NCBI GenBank assembly: GCA_013076295.1
Contig: RQOL01000658.1
Location: 372,001 to 436,000 of the forward strand
From: Sanderia malayensis
Lineage: Eukaryota; Cnidaria; Scyphozoa; Semaeostomeae; Pelagiidae
Direction: 5' to 3'
Length of the DNA stretch: 64,000 bases
Shown here: positions 1 through 13,200 of the stretch, in pieces
Layout: every line of letters starts with the position of its first letter
Numbering within the stretch: the stretch's first letter is position 1
The notes under the pieces: generated by a model
Told to the model about the DNA's origin: nothing
The model's input: the letters and a program-made list of their open reading frames with translations, nothing else
Databases searched by the model: none
Made by a program: the position numbers and the translations under genes

Positions 1-3000
1 TCCGAAAATAACAGTTGTCAATTGCAAAACAGTGTGGCTAAAATGCCAGGAACCGAAAGGGAAATCCACTTGTGGATAATTAATTCTAATACAAATACGA
101 TATCTGACTCGTTAATTAGCAGCTAGTTAGCATGCCATGTTTGCTTAGGAAATCCTAATTACTCACATCGTAATCTCTCTTATCAATTCTAACTGACCAA
201 TCAAGGCTTCAATTCCAAGAGCGTGTGATCGACGTTTGTTGAGTTCGGTATTTACAATTCACGTAGTTTTCATTGAGAAGTGCTATTTTCGTGTACATGT
301 GAATCTTTGATCGTTCTGGTGGTTTCCCCCGTCTATGGACTCCTTGCCACTCAAGCTGTACATAAATTATCCTGCTGCCAGGGCGTCACTTGTCGCAAGG
401 TGATAATTTCATTCACAGCTGAGTATTTGGCTGCAAATACATGGCAGCCCTGTGGTTAGTAGCGACACGGCCTTGATATGAACAGAGCAGATTACAGGGT
501 CCTGGGGATACCGGATCTCATGGCTGTTTTTAACATCCATTTGACGCGCTGTTGTTGGTTTAAATGTTTGATTTGCAATGATTTACATTTTCATCTTGTC
601 GTCATTTTACAACCTGCAAATAATCCAGGCTATTCCCGACGATTTAAACTGTTCTAACAGTTTTTATATCCATGGCTAAATTAACGACCTCTGTCAAGTC
701 GGCTGTCTTTGAGAGAGAGGGGTTTGTGGAGGGAGAAGAGACAGAGGGGTAAGGGAGAGAAATATTCAAGGGAAGACCCGTTAGAGGCGCTAAACATCGT
801 TGGTTATATTATGTTTCTTATAAATAAGTATACTCCACCCAATATTTACATACAAGCTAGAATGGTAACAGTGCTTATGAATGGCGACAGCATTGTTTGC
901 CGCGAAACGTGCTTAGAAATTGAATTTGTCTGAAAGCAGTGACTTTGTACGTTTGTGCCATTTTTAGAGCAACGGGTGATAAAGACCTTGGCGGGTATAA
1001 TTGTCCGTGTGCGGTGCGAAGTTGGTATTGCAAAATGAATCCGTCGATTATCATGTGTATGACAAAACACACGGCTTTCCCTGCGGAAATAGCCTTGCTG
1101 ATGTTTTAAGATGCGACGCTGATCATATGATCTGGCTGCTATAATTGTCTTGATGTGGCCTAACAAGCAATGATACGATGCAGGCACACTTGTCTTACAA
1201 TTGCATCGCACACACGGCTATGTGTGTCTGCAAGAGGAACTAAAAGGGCATCAAGCCTGTGGGAGTTTCGTCTAAATTGCGATTTTATGTCATAAGTTGA
1301 AAAGCGGTCATTTCTCATTGCCCATGCTGGCAGGGCGATAAAAATTATCAGATTATCCTGAGTGTAATTGAGTAGTGCGAGCTTAAAAAGACGATATATT
1401 AGACTCAAAAGGGGACTCAGCAACTCAGGAATTGATATGGAGCACATGGCATTGTTTATAAGATATATGGTCGTCTGAGAGTCAAGCATACAATCTAGCG
1501 TATGATATAACGGTGTGCTACATCATTTAAGAAGCGCCCACCCTCTTTTAAGCGCCCCTCTAACAAGCGCCCACACAATTTAGCAAAATACTTAATAAGG
1601 GCCCGGGCGCTTATTAGAGGAAATACGGTATTTGAGATACATGTCTTCCTTTTTTTCTTTTTCTTTTTATTTAGTCTTCGCCTAGCATTCAGCCCACTGT
1701 GGAGCCATGGGTTTATAGAAAACGCTCGAAAGCATAATGATAATGACAATTAGATAGCCATAATGTAATTATATGGAGAAAATGAAATAACAAGGCTTCA
1801 TGAATGTGTGAAGAATAGATGCGCGTCGTGGGAAGATGAACAAGTCGATACCCTTTATGTTGTGATTACGTTTTTGAGTTCGCGTAGCTATAATGCGTGT
1901 TCTTGCAAACTAAAAAATGCATGGGGTGATAAAATACCCCAGTCAAGAAACTACACAGCGGCTAACGAAGCACGGAGTTACCATTGCCGGTACTAATTTA
2001 CTGGCAATGATAAGCTATATGGAACTCAAGCTAATTCGAAATATCAAAACTGTTTGTATAGAGATTTGATCAAAATATTGTGACGAAACACGGTTTCATG
2101 CTGAAATTAATTGAAAGACTAGGACAAACAGTCGAGATTACCGAGAATGTTGTGCTTACATATTCCGATACTATACATCTTTTCAAACACATTACAAACC
2201 AGAGCAGTGATAACACAAATACATGGTTGAATTCTGTTTTAACGAACTTTCAATGGAGGAGCCATGCTGGATCAAGATCTACCGAGGGCAAATGGTTCTA
2301 TTAATCTTTTCAAGGGACCACGATCTGATTTTTATTTCGCTTTTTCACGGAAGTTTTATAAACAGAGAGAGTTGTCAATGTTTCATTGTTGATTAATCAG
2401 GCACATATTAAAATAGGGGAGAAGAATTTTTGAATGATGATGTATGTGTGATTTCTTACACATGTCGAATTTGAAGAGAGGAGGGATAGAACTCGTGTTT
2501 CATGTAACTCCACACTGCAAACTTTGAAAATCGATACGAGCATGTTTGTTCAAGAGTGCTGAGCATGGAATTCCGTATACTCCATCCTCATCGAGTTGTG
2601 CACAAACCCAAACGACAAGAATTTACAAAGCGTTTTTATTGAATTCGATATTTGAAAGAAGCACGTTCGAGTTTGATCATATATTCCATTTCTGCTCGAT
2701 GAAATAAATTTCCAAAAAACGTCTCGATTATATATAGTTTGTTGTGTGCCTTTCAGAATCGGTATTAGAGATTTTGAATGAATGCTTTGAATGAAGTTTT
2801 GATAATACCTTGAAACGTTAAATTGCGAGTGACAACCGATCGTTTTGTTTGAGAGATTTCGTGTGGAAATTCATTGCCAATTCCTCGTATTGCCGATCAC
2901 GATTCCATGATACATAAATGAATTAGAAACAAGCGAGTGATGGCGAACCTATGCTTTGGTTTTAAAACAGCTAAAAGAGCTGAGATTAATTAGTATTTGT

Positions 3001-3124
3001 AGCTACTGCGAACGAAAGTATACCTAATCTAGCCAACATGATGTTAACCGATTTTAAGTAACCAACAACGCAGCGATAAGTTGTGTTAATTAATTAAGAT
3101 GTAGTATAATATTTCAAGACTTAC
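1..3124. other. Gene-free stretch with one short repeat element
   Basis: I see no coding region supported by codon pattern, conserved motifs or splice continuity; the open frames here are short and low in complexity. The one recognisable item is a short element at about 1,508-1,632, described separately. The rest is AT-rich unique-looking sequence that could be intergenic, regulatory, or intron of a gene continuing off the left edge. Confidence 0.5.
1508..1632. repeat. MITE-like element, 'GCGCCC / TACGGTA' family
   Basis: The block contains repeated GC-rich words (AAGCGCCC, AACAAGCGCCC, GGGCGCTTATTAGAGG) in AT-rich DNA and ends in AATACGGTA. Similar GC-word blocks ending in (T)TTACGGTA occur near 19,168, 47,963, 50,232, 56,389, 58,126 and 58,830, so this looks like a degenerate member of a dispersed short inverted-repeat family. 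The left terminus (TAACGGTGT) is imperfect, so the boundaries are approximate. Confidence 0.5.
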
Positions 3125-4198
3125 CTCGACAAATGGCCTCGAGTTTCGCTTTTTGATCGATTGCTATCTCAAACTCAAACACTTTTGTCCACACAAAGTA
3201 GTATTGATAAATCAGTGAAATGTCCAAGTTGAATGTTTTTCTTGACTTGAGTTAGGTAATGTGTTTTCGAAATAACTGGCTGCTGAAATTCTCCAGACAG
3301 ACAGCCTTTTCTTTGTACTAAGTAAGTAATCTGTACTGGCTCAATCAATGGTAAATATTTGCACGAGTTACGCTGTTGGTCTTGCCCCCCTTTTCGCTGT
3401 ATCAGCCGATTGAGGCCAAAGCTCTCGTATTTGCCTGTGTTTTTCAATGCAATGCAATGTATTGAATGAAGCTTGCGTCGGTCGTTGTGTAGACTTGATT
3501 TGACCTCTCGTGTGTCGATCTGCTTTTGCTCTCCTTGCACTGCTGCTCGAATCCACTCTTCGAAGGCGACTGTAATCTTCTGCACAGCGAGGCACCAGAA
3601 AACCTACAACGAAACAAATTACAGAGGTTGGATTAACATCGCACGGCCTTAACACCACCACATTCTATTACCATACACATTAGTATAAATGCATAAATAT
3701 AAGTTTTAAACTACAAGTCACTTGTAATCCAGTTGTTTTGCTGTGTTAACCCTCAATTAATCCAGGACAGGAACCTTTAAAGTCCTTTATATTTACATTG
3801 TTTGTATACACATTGTGCTGTTAATACTACTTACTGCTTCCTTTAATAACAAAAAGATCGAGGTATTTTTGTTTCGTACATGACCATATATACAACATTA
3901 TGCACGTCGGGTCTCGAAGAACGTGGATGTTCGTAAAAAATAGACAGAAAAGTCGTCGACTTACGTTTTCAAACTTGCTTCGAACCTAAAAATGCCAACT
4001 CCGTTTGTATAAATTCCGAGAATCAAACCGATCTATTATAACTGAGATTTCTACTGAAGAAAATCTTTTTCGAATTCTTCTCGACAACTCCCGACTGTTT
4101 GTTTGTCTGTCTGTGTATATTGCAGGCGCACCAAACTGAACTGGAATAATAACGAAATGATTGCGAGTTGAATAAATGTAAATCACAGCTCTATTTAT
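3125..4198 (-). promoter_or_regulatory. Candidate TATA promoter and two-exon spliced transcript
   Basis: On the minus strand a clean TATAAATA lies at 4,191-4,198. An initiator-like TTCAACT follows about 30 bases downstream (near 4,163). Continuing downstream, a consensus donor (AAAAC|GTAAGT) sits at about 3,965. An acceptor-like pyrimidine-AG (CTGTGCAG) is near 3,588 and a second consensus donor (CGAG|GTAAGT) at about 3,124. This would make exon 1 about 3,966-4,163 and exon 2 about 3,125-3,587. Neither exon has a convincing ATG-initiated frame running through the splice, so it could be 5' untranslated sequence of a gene continuing left, a long non-coding RNA, or chance. Splice and TATA signals are seen; the transcript is inferred. 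Confidence 0.3.
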
Positions 4199-7100
4199 AC
4201 ATGCAGCCGAGGATTATGACATCACGACACGACGCCGAGTCTCTCCTTGATTTGCGCATGCTCGCCGTACGCACGACAACACGTCTGATACCTGTCTGTC
4301 GTTTGTGCAGTGCAAGATAATCAAGCCTCCTAATTGTTGCTAAGTAGGCGAGAAGCCTACGTGAGCTGCTGGATTAACAGCTGCTAGGTACGTGTGAACG
4401 GATTTGTGTCAATGGCGAACAAACGGAAAAGAACGGTTGAATTTTCATCTGAGCTTATTCCTGGACTAAAAAGCTGTGTGTGATCTTTTCAATGAACTCT
4501 CCCCATAGTACGTTGTACAACCGTAATGTCAGTGATACATGTATACAGCGTTGCCTCCCTGGGAGGTGTATTGCCAAATTCATGTAAAACAATGTATATT
4601 AAGACACGATGCTCTCAGAGTGTTAGATGTGAGTTACTTTGGGGGGGGGGGGCTTAGAATCACCATCCAACACCTTAGAAACTGGCTGGGAGAATTCAAT
4701 CTGATTGATAATTTAAAATTATTTGAATTTTCCCTTCTATGTATGACGTCGAAGCTAATGTTGCTAAAAAAGAACATGCATTGAAACCAGGTACTCTTGA
4801 GGACTATCTGCAAGTCATCACCCAGAGATCTGTAAATGATAACATTATTGCATTTTCTGTTCTTACACTGTCAAGATTCAGTCTGACCCAATGTAATCCT
4901 GTGGGACGCCAAAGGTTGAATGACTTTCCCTTCGATGTGACGGAACCTGACGAACTCCAATTGATCAATCGCATTCAAGGTTGTGTGGTAGTTAACCTTT
5001 ATTGTTGATATGAGTTGATAGATGCCTTACAGACAACCCATCCACATGCATTTACACAAGAAAATATAAATTATTAAATTATTATTGCCAACGAATCGAC
5101 AGCTAATTAGTTAATGGTTTAGTTTTTCAAGAGGAGGACAAGCAACTTTTTGATCAGTGGTGAAGACACAGATGTTTTAATTTGCAGATACGAGATTGTT
5201 TCTTACAAAGATATTTTGTATATTTTGCGTGACTTGTTCTATTTATCTAAATTTATTTTGGCTAGGAGAGACTCAGTAGGATTTAATCGCATTTAAGGTA
5301 ATAACAACAACATATATTTTCAACTTTTGCACACTCTTATCCGTCGGTACGGCTTGCATACAATGTTCGTTTCCTTCTCTTCTTGAAGAAGTTGATCATT
5401 TTACTATTTTATAAACTCTGATTGTCGATTTAATCGAAGCAGCATGATATTCCCGAATAAAGCTTCGCATAACTGCTTTCACAAGTGTATTGCTTGTTAG
5501 AAGACTCATTAACAACAGGCTTAATTTATCTTGTTGCAACATGCGCAGTGTCAATAGCACAAATGCAAATACAAGGGTGAGCGGAAACTGCTCTCTCTTG
5601 TTGAAGCACAATTCCTTCGAGGTAGTGTGCATTCTAAGGTTGTACGAATGGAGATTGCCCAGAGACGATTGCATTGTAAGCAATTATCGTAAGAGCAGGT
5701 GCATGCAGTGCATAGTACAGCAGGATGTAAACAGAATTAGCTACATAGCACAGGCATTTGCAATGGATATTTTGCCAGTTCAATGTTGCAAATAGAAGAT
5801 GCGTGGAACAGTTGCATTGAAGAATTCTATAGAAACGTTTTATTGGACGGCTGCGAGGCTGAAGAGTCGAACCAAAAAACAGATTGTTAAAGCAATATAA
5901 AGTAACACAATAAAATAGCAGAATTATGATACAGATGATTAAAGAAGAAGGCAGACGAGCATGCGTTCAAATTGGATGATAATTAAGTTCCCAAATAGAT
6001 TAAGTATAATGTATGGATTTCTAATATCTGTTGTTATACACTCTACTGCGAAGTGAATAATCATTCATATGGGTTTTCGTTTTGAATTGGCCTGAGGCTA
6101 TCAACTGTTTCTAAAGTGTTTTGAATTGACTACCTGGAGAGAAGGTCATCTTGATCCCCAAAATCCTCTCGTAATTTCATTATAGCCTTAAATTGTTATT
6201 CCCTCGAATACGTTCGCGGGTACTTGGCTACGCCCTTTAATTCGCTATTTCATTGACCACCCGTCTGGTTGGAGATCTCGCGAAAATTTTGCGAATGTGC
6301 AAGTCTGTGTATCGTGTCTGGCTGGAGAAGGAATAGATCGCATGCCATAGATCTGTGCTGCGTGATCCTGGAAACCTTTGAAATAGTCCTATTTTTCAAG
6401 CAAGATATTGAGCAATAGATTACATTTCGATGAATATTTCACAATTTATATGTCAGTCTTTTTGGATCACGACCAACCAAGCATGCAGATAGCTCATGCA
6501 CACATTTCCGTCTATCGTCTGACCTTTATCGTTTTTGTAAACTTACCAGAAGATAGATCAGCTTCAAGGAATTATTGGACACGCTTTAGGCAAATCGTTT
6601 CCCATTTGATAATCTTGATGTAGTCTTTACATCATTGCCATAGGGTTTTGAGCCATGATAATCTACTTTGATATATACTTATGTCAATTTATGAACACCT
6701 GATCTTGATCAACTAAATTGAACTATGTACACTGCCGTTATCACTAGTGTGTTGGCATGGTAATGTCTTTCTTATGCTACGTGATAAGCTAAAATATTGT
6801 GAGCCCATTCGGAGCATAAGTGCCCAGCTAGTTTCTGAAGTAAGCCGACAATGCTTGTTTCCAGCGATAAGGCTGCTAGTTCATCAAGATTACCAGAAAA
6901 ATATCAATCTCATGATTGAGCATTTATATTTGTTGGTACATTTCGCAGCAGGTATTCAATCCTACTACCTTTATCTAGTTGCAAAGCCCAACAAGAATTG
7001 CTGCCTTATCTTGTCTTATCAACATGTTTCTGGCATTTGACCCATTCGAATATTTATCATTGCAATCTTCTTGCGAGCTGTTTACCTAGACAATTAGCAT

Positions 7101-9530
7101 CTTATTGCTTGTCTTCATCAGGGCTCGTGACATCGCACATGCTAAAGCCCTCAATATCTCCTCGAAAACATGTCAATTAATCGGATCTTCATTTGAAGAC
7201 CATGACTCCTTTTCAATTGTCTCTAAAATTGGAACACTCTATCGGCGAAGATAGTTTCTTGGGGCAAAGCTGGAGTCAGCTACACCAAAGCAACACACCC
7301 TTTGCACTATGAATCTTCATTTTTCAAACTCATGCTAAGTTGATATGAAACTACATGCATTGTCATCTTTATGGCTTGGGGGTAGGAGAGTCATCATGAG
7401 AGGGAAAAGTATTGCTTTCTAGCTTTCTTCACTTCTAATCACCATGTCTGAACGATACATAGTTTGAATATTGTGTAACACACATTTCTATCTCGATTAT
7501 CGACTGTAATCGTACGATTAGCCTGACTGGAATACACAATATGAGCATCATAGAGAGATCAACCGCGTCATATAGCTCAACTGAAATCAGATCTTCTGCT
7601 ACATTTTGTTTTTCATGGGAAAATTCTTCAAATGCAGTCATGAACTGATGTTTGGTTTGACGCCTTCTGACGCTTTTATAGCTTGTCGACTTACGTGTTT
7701 CAATGATAATTTACATTGTAAAATATTTTGGCTATTAGTGTTTATTGTGCAGTTTGCATAGGGTGCATGGAGGCCTCCGACTGAAAAGATGTTAGTCGCT
7801 TGATAATGTGGCACACAATCCATGGTATATAGTCATGCAGGCTTTCTTCTGAGCGTGTTGTGAAGCATTGACAATGTTTTCAGATGGGGCTATATTATAG
7901 GCTAGTATAGTGCATATTTTGGCGTTTTTCATTCTTCAGGCACAACTAACCGCAAACCAAAACATTGTCAGCAAGTATTGAATCATCAAGCGGATTGCAG
8001 ACATGTTAATGTAGCCTCGTTAGCATGAACTGACAAACTACCTGTGAACCCATTCGATTTGATTCAGCCTGGAGAACCTCGTAGCTGAAAATACTCAGGA
8101 AATCGCGTAATGGATAACCAGCTATCATCATCACGGGAACTCTCAAAATTCGAGTCATTTCGCGTTAATGAGGTAGCGAGCAAGCCACACAAGAAACTGT
8201 TCCAGCCATCGCTGGTGCGTTTGGGACACCTTGACAAAGCGAGCTCTATTGCGCACTGTTGTGGGAACATTCTTTAGGTTCACGTTCTGACCACCGCCGC
8301 TCATCCGATCAACAGGCAATTACCATGTAATGATTTGTAATTATCTTCTTTTGCGCTGGCGGTGTAGCGCCTCAAGTAGGTGATAGATTTCGCGAGACAG
8401 CTAGCGTCCCGCGCTCTCGGCCGCAAACACTCTCTTATTATATTTCAATCAAGAACTCGTCACAGCTCCTTACAGGATTTCGGGAATCCATTTTGGCCTG
8501 TCCTGGTTAGGACTGTTTTCTTGCACAGCTAACTTGGGTACTTTATTTTACTGAACCTGTAGTAACGTATTCATTAGTCTTGTGAGAGAGACAGTTTTTT
8601 ATTCGTCTTTAGGCACTTCCTAAATGGGACCATAAAACATGCGCAATGCGATATTTACATATTACTATTGAAGTGCGCATGTGTATTTACCCCATTCCGA
8701 CTGCTACTCCACGCGCACAACAAGCCATTGTTGCTACACCCATGCGAGTAGCTACGTCAAGGACTCCTTTTTTTCATCGTGCGTGCGTGCAACGTGTAGA
8801 GTTGTCGTCAAGAGACCAGAGCAACCATCTTTGAAAATGGCTGTTCGCTCTCTTTTCTACGAACAAACACGTGAAGTTACGCCTCGCCCTTTTATATTTA
8901 TAACCTTTGTGGTTGGTGGAATGCAATACTGTCTCGTCGGCCACAATGCCACCAGACACCGCCAATCGAAGCGAGGATCAGCTAGCAAAATGGGATCAAT
9001 TTGATATGCAAAACATTTCGTTATTTGAATTTCTATGGATTGGAGGATCGACATGTTGAGGCTGCTGATGTGAACAATCTGACTCTCTTTCTCTCTGTGC
9101 CATAGCAAGGCAGAAACATTTGGCACTAATAACGAGGATATATACAAAGAGAGTACTTTTTGGACCACGAGAGCCTTCTCTGGGCCAAATTCCAGTAATT
9201 CATTTATAAGTGAAATAAGTTGTGGTCTTGCAGGCTTGGTCTTATGCTTTTTGCGAAGACATAGTACTTAGCTTAGAACAAGAGCTGCTTGTATTGCTTA
9301 ATGGATCATATGCTTGCTATAATACACAAAGGTGAAGATAGGGCGGGGACAACATTTTGCGGAGATCCAATGCTCTCACTTGTTTGAAAATCAAGTAATT
9401 GTGCACACTTTCCAAACCAAACAATGAGAATATATCCTGGTGGTGTGCAATGCATAGTATATCCGATTTCATGTCCAGTTTTCACCCTGCAGTCAATACA
9501 TTGACGCTGTCTTCATTTGCGTGTGTGTAA
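4199..9530. other. Long stretch without a supported gene
   Basis: No ORF has recognisable domains or spliced continuity. A run of 12 G lies at 4,641-4,652. The sequence is otherwise unique-looking and AT-rich, with no rRNA, tRNA or transposon coding sequence that I can see. It may be distal regulatory DNA or intron. Confidence 0.5.
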
Positions 9531-10247
9531 AGCCCCGTTTACACTACGAAAATTAACCCGGGTTCAACCCAGTTTAACTGAACCTAGGGTGAACCCGGGT
9601 TCAACCCAGTTTCGTTTACACTACAGTGGGTCTTTGAGAAGTATAAACGACAAAGTGGGTTGAATCTAGGTTGCTTCTGGTTAGGCATGCGCAGTTGATA
9701 GAAATCAAATCATTCGAAGTCAAAATGGCGGGCAACAACGAGTTTCTTGAGCTTGAGCTTTTCGGGAGGGTTTTGACTCTGCATGTTCTTTCGAGTGCAA
9801 CGGTGAAGTTGCTGCTGAATCTTTTCACCAGCCCAAATGCTCATCAAAAAAAGCATTTCATCATCTGACCAAAATGATCCACGATTGGCTGCTTCCATAT
9901 TTTTCTCAACTATAAAACTTTTTTATCGCTATCAATTTTTTTATCTCGATGTTTATTCTTCTTTCTATTTGACAATGGCGCGCTTCCGCTTTTCGAATTT
10001 CGCCACCAATCCGCATGCGTAGAATAAAACTAAACTGGGTTCAACCCACTTTCGCGTTTACACTACAAAATGAGAAATTGAATCTGGGCTCAACCCGGGT
10101 TCAACCCACCTCTGGAGATGGGTCTTGCTGATCCAGGTTCAACCCGGGTTCAACCCACTTTGGTTGCGTTTACACTGGACGAAATTTTACTGAAGTGGGT
10201 TGAACCCGGGTTGAACCCAGTTTCATTTTCGTAGTGTAAACAGGGCT
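9531..10247. mobile_element. Harbinger-type inverted-repeat element with Myb/SANT remnant
   Basis: The element begins AGCCCCGTTTACACTACG and ends with the reverse complement of AGCCCTGTTTACACTACG. It is flanked on both sides by TAA (9,528-9,530 and 10,248-10,250), which fits the three-base target duplication of PIF/Harbinger transposons. Subterminal arrays of GGGTTGAACCC / GGGTTCAACCC occur near 9,550-9,610, 10,030-10,165 and 10,195-10,220. Inside, the minus-strand frame 9,710-9,898 contains a block around FWSDDEMLFLMSIW followed by basic residues, resembling the trihelix Myb/SANT-like fold of Harbinger's DNA-binding protein. No DDE transposase is visible, so it is a non-autonomous derivative. 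Confidence 0.75.
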
Positions 10248-10250
10248 TAA

Positions 10251-13200
10251 GGGCCCCAATAATAAGATACAACCCACATGCCAATGTTGTTACATGTATT
10301 AATTAAAACAAATACTGTCTAGACACTAATAAGGAATGTTTTGGGAAAATCGTTAAATAAACAATATTTTGTGCTCAACCAACGCTGCACTCAGTCTTTC
10401 CTGTTGCGACCATCCGATTCACAAAACCCAATTAAACCGTCGGCGCATTGTTATTAATAGCTTTATTCGATTTTCCATAAATCAGCTTGCTTGTTTGTGA
10501 AATAAGTTATTGCGAGTGGGAGGACGGTGCTTTGACATTGTATTCGCTTCACTTCGCCGCACGGCCCCCCTTCCCCACCCATGGCACCCCACTCCGTAAA
10601 ATCACGGACTTTTTCATTATCCAACGATATACACGGTTTGTTATAAAGGAACTGTTTATAAGAAGCTCAGTACTCGGGCTGGTGTAAGCTTGGTTGGTGA
10701 AAACAAAAATATTACGAAACTTTTTTGTTTTGAAATGATTTAGAGTTCGAAAGTACCCTACCGAGGTTGCCTGGTAATAAACGAGAAGAAGTCAAGGAGA
10801 TTTCACCGTGGGGTTTTCCTCTGCAGTGCAATACTCATTTAACGATCTTTTGTTCCCTTGGCTCTGCGCTGCGCTCATTATTCACAAACTATGGTCACCC
10901 CACCCCATTAAATTTTCCATCGCTATTAACAAAGTGCGCAATAACATGCAAACTAGGATGTCTTTCCTCTATTACTGGTATGACGTCCCTGCTATATCGC
11001 TGCTGTTATGCCTTAAACAGCATTTTCCAATACATCAACATGAATGAACATGTGTGAAGTTGCCATCGGTGCTTTTATGCAATTACACCAAACCAGGCAG
11101 CACATGGCAATATTTCACTGAGGCGTATTGGGCATTGGGCATGGCACTCTAATTAAAAAGAATGCGAGCCGATATGGCAGTTATGCGTGTCGTGGCGCCG
11201 GAAATTGCCCTAAAATGCATCGAAAACATCCCGGCATGGAGACATGCTTAGCGCCAGCTCAGCCAGTGATGTCCCCCACAATCCATCAATGACTATGCAG
11301 CTTACACTATCCACATTTTAATACTCGTAACTCAGTGCATTAAATATCAGTTTATTTCCTGATCCATTAATTGCTTACCTGTTAATTGCAATTTTTAATT
11401 ATGAAACTCTCTTCGCATCCATGCACAATCGACGCTGTTTACATATTTATTGCCTGAGCTTCTTCCAAATTACACGCGTCTCTAATTAGTAGTCGATATA
11501 TTGTGGCACTTTGAGCTGATAGATACGCTTTTGCGATAACAGTGTCTGGCTACAGGCACAACAAGACACGCTATCCTTTTCGTATTAAATATATTATTTG
11601 TCTCTATTTTTTGATTTATTTGTCGAGGTCCATCGTAATTAATTTATTGTCATTGTGACGTAAACCTGTCTCTCGCGTAGGGGTATACACCAAGCTCAGG
11701 CCTAAGTTATACGCATTGGTTATACGTCGTATTTCACGTGTCGAACTGCGTTGAATTAACATGACTATATTGAACATGTTAAACGAATTATTTCGCGTGT
11801 CGCATGAAATTCACGAATTACATTTAATTTATTGTGCATAAATTCCCGCTCGAAATGAACTTTTTCACAGTACTCCATGTGTGACAATTAAATACGAATG
11901 AATGATTAAATCTGTGCTTGACATATAGGCTGAGTAGTTGAGATTGGTGGAACATAGAATGCTGTAAATTACTTGTAAATCACCAAAACTCCCAGGAATC
12001 TTATCAGAGAACAGAGCATCATTGCTGCTTATAGTTTTCTCAACTATTTTGATGATTACAGAATCAAAGCTCTTGAGTTTTGTTTCAGATGAGGCCATGT
12101 ATTAAGTTGTATCTATTTTCATTTCAGTTGATTTTTTAGCATAGATCCGTGACTTGAAAATACTAGGCAATGGTATGACATTGCTAAAGGTGCTAACGCA
12201 ACTGCTTTTTAAGAAAGGTAGATTTTTTCAATGTTTTGTCACCACTTTCATGAACCTAACTGCAGCGAAATGAGATATGGATCTCTTTATCACTCCTAAA
12301 ATATGAAGTCTTAAATGTTGGCAATCTTTATTGGCCCAGTGTTTGCCCATGTTTTGTCTCTGTGACTTTGTCCCCAGTTTTTGTTTTTGATGCATTGTTT
12401 TGACTGGGAGCCTGGATTGATAAGAGTAGAGACGTTCTACAAGTATTTCAAAGACGGTTTGATGTGAATGCAATGCATGAACAATTTTTTAAAAGCTCAC
12501 GTGCAACGTGACAGTAAATATCATCAGCCTAATCGCCTTTCCGACAAGGAAATCGATTCTTCCGTTACACGTGTTAGATGCATTTCAGCAGTTGATCCTT
12601 CCAGAAAATTCTAATCCGGATTCATCTGGATTAAGACTAAGGCAGGTCATTGAGGACAATACTCCGCACCGCACCGCACACAGTTATCGGATTGGAGTTA
12701 CCGAAAGTCAAATCTGAATGTTTTATCATTAAGTTGAAAAGTTACGTTGGTGAAATATAAATCATTTATTGCAGAACTCGAAAAACTGATTTACTTCAAA
12801 GAATATTAAAGCATCGATGTAAAGAATAACGATTATGTGTCTCCTTTGGATCGAGTTTTCAAACCACTGTCTGTGAAAGTCCATATGGTAAAAATCTGAC
12901 AGCAAAGATTTAGTTAACTTTCTCACGACCTTCAGATAATCTCCAATACACAACTGAGGAGAGTAATTTGAAGTGGTACTTGTTTTGACACTAATGACTG
13001 CTTACGTGGTAAGAATTACATAGGCTACCATGGCAAAAAATAAATAAACCAGCACTAACCTTTATGCAGCTCAGCATCTGCAACTCAGCATTTATAACCC
13101 AATAGTTAAGTATCTTTTTGATTGATGGTGTTATAGCTTAGAGATGCAACAAGTGTTTTAAGCTCTCTCTGATTCTCTTGCGACTATTTATCGTTTCTTG

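Noticed and set aside
3175..3585. 136-codon minus-strand frame
   Set aside because: Has no ATG at its apparent start and no recognisable domain; kept only as part of a possible spliced transcript.
10767..11057. 96-codon frame in the left desert
   Set aside because: No domain, no splice partner and no codon pattern distinguishing it from neighbouring random frames.
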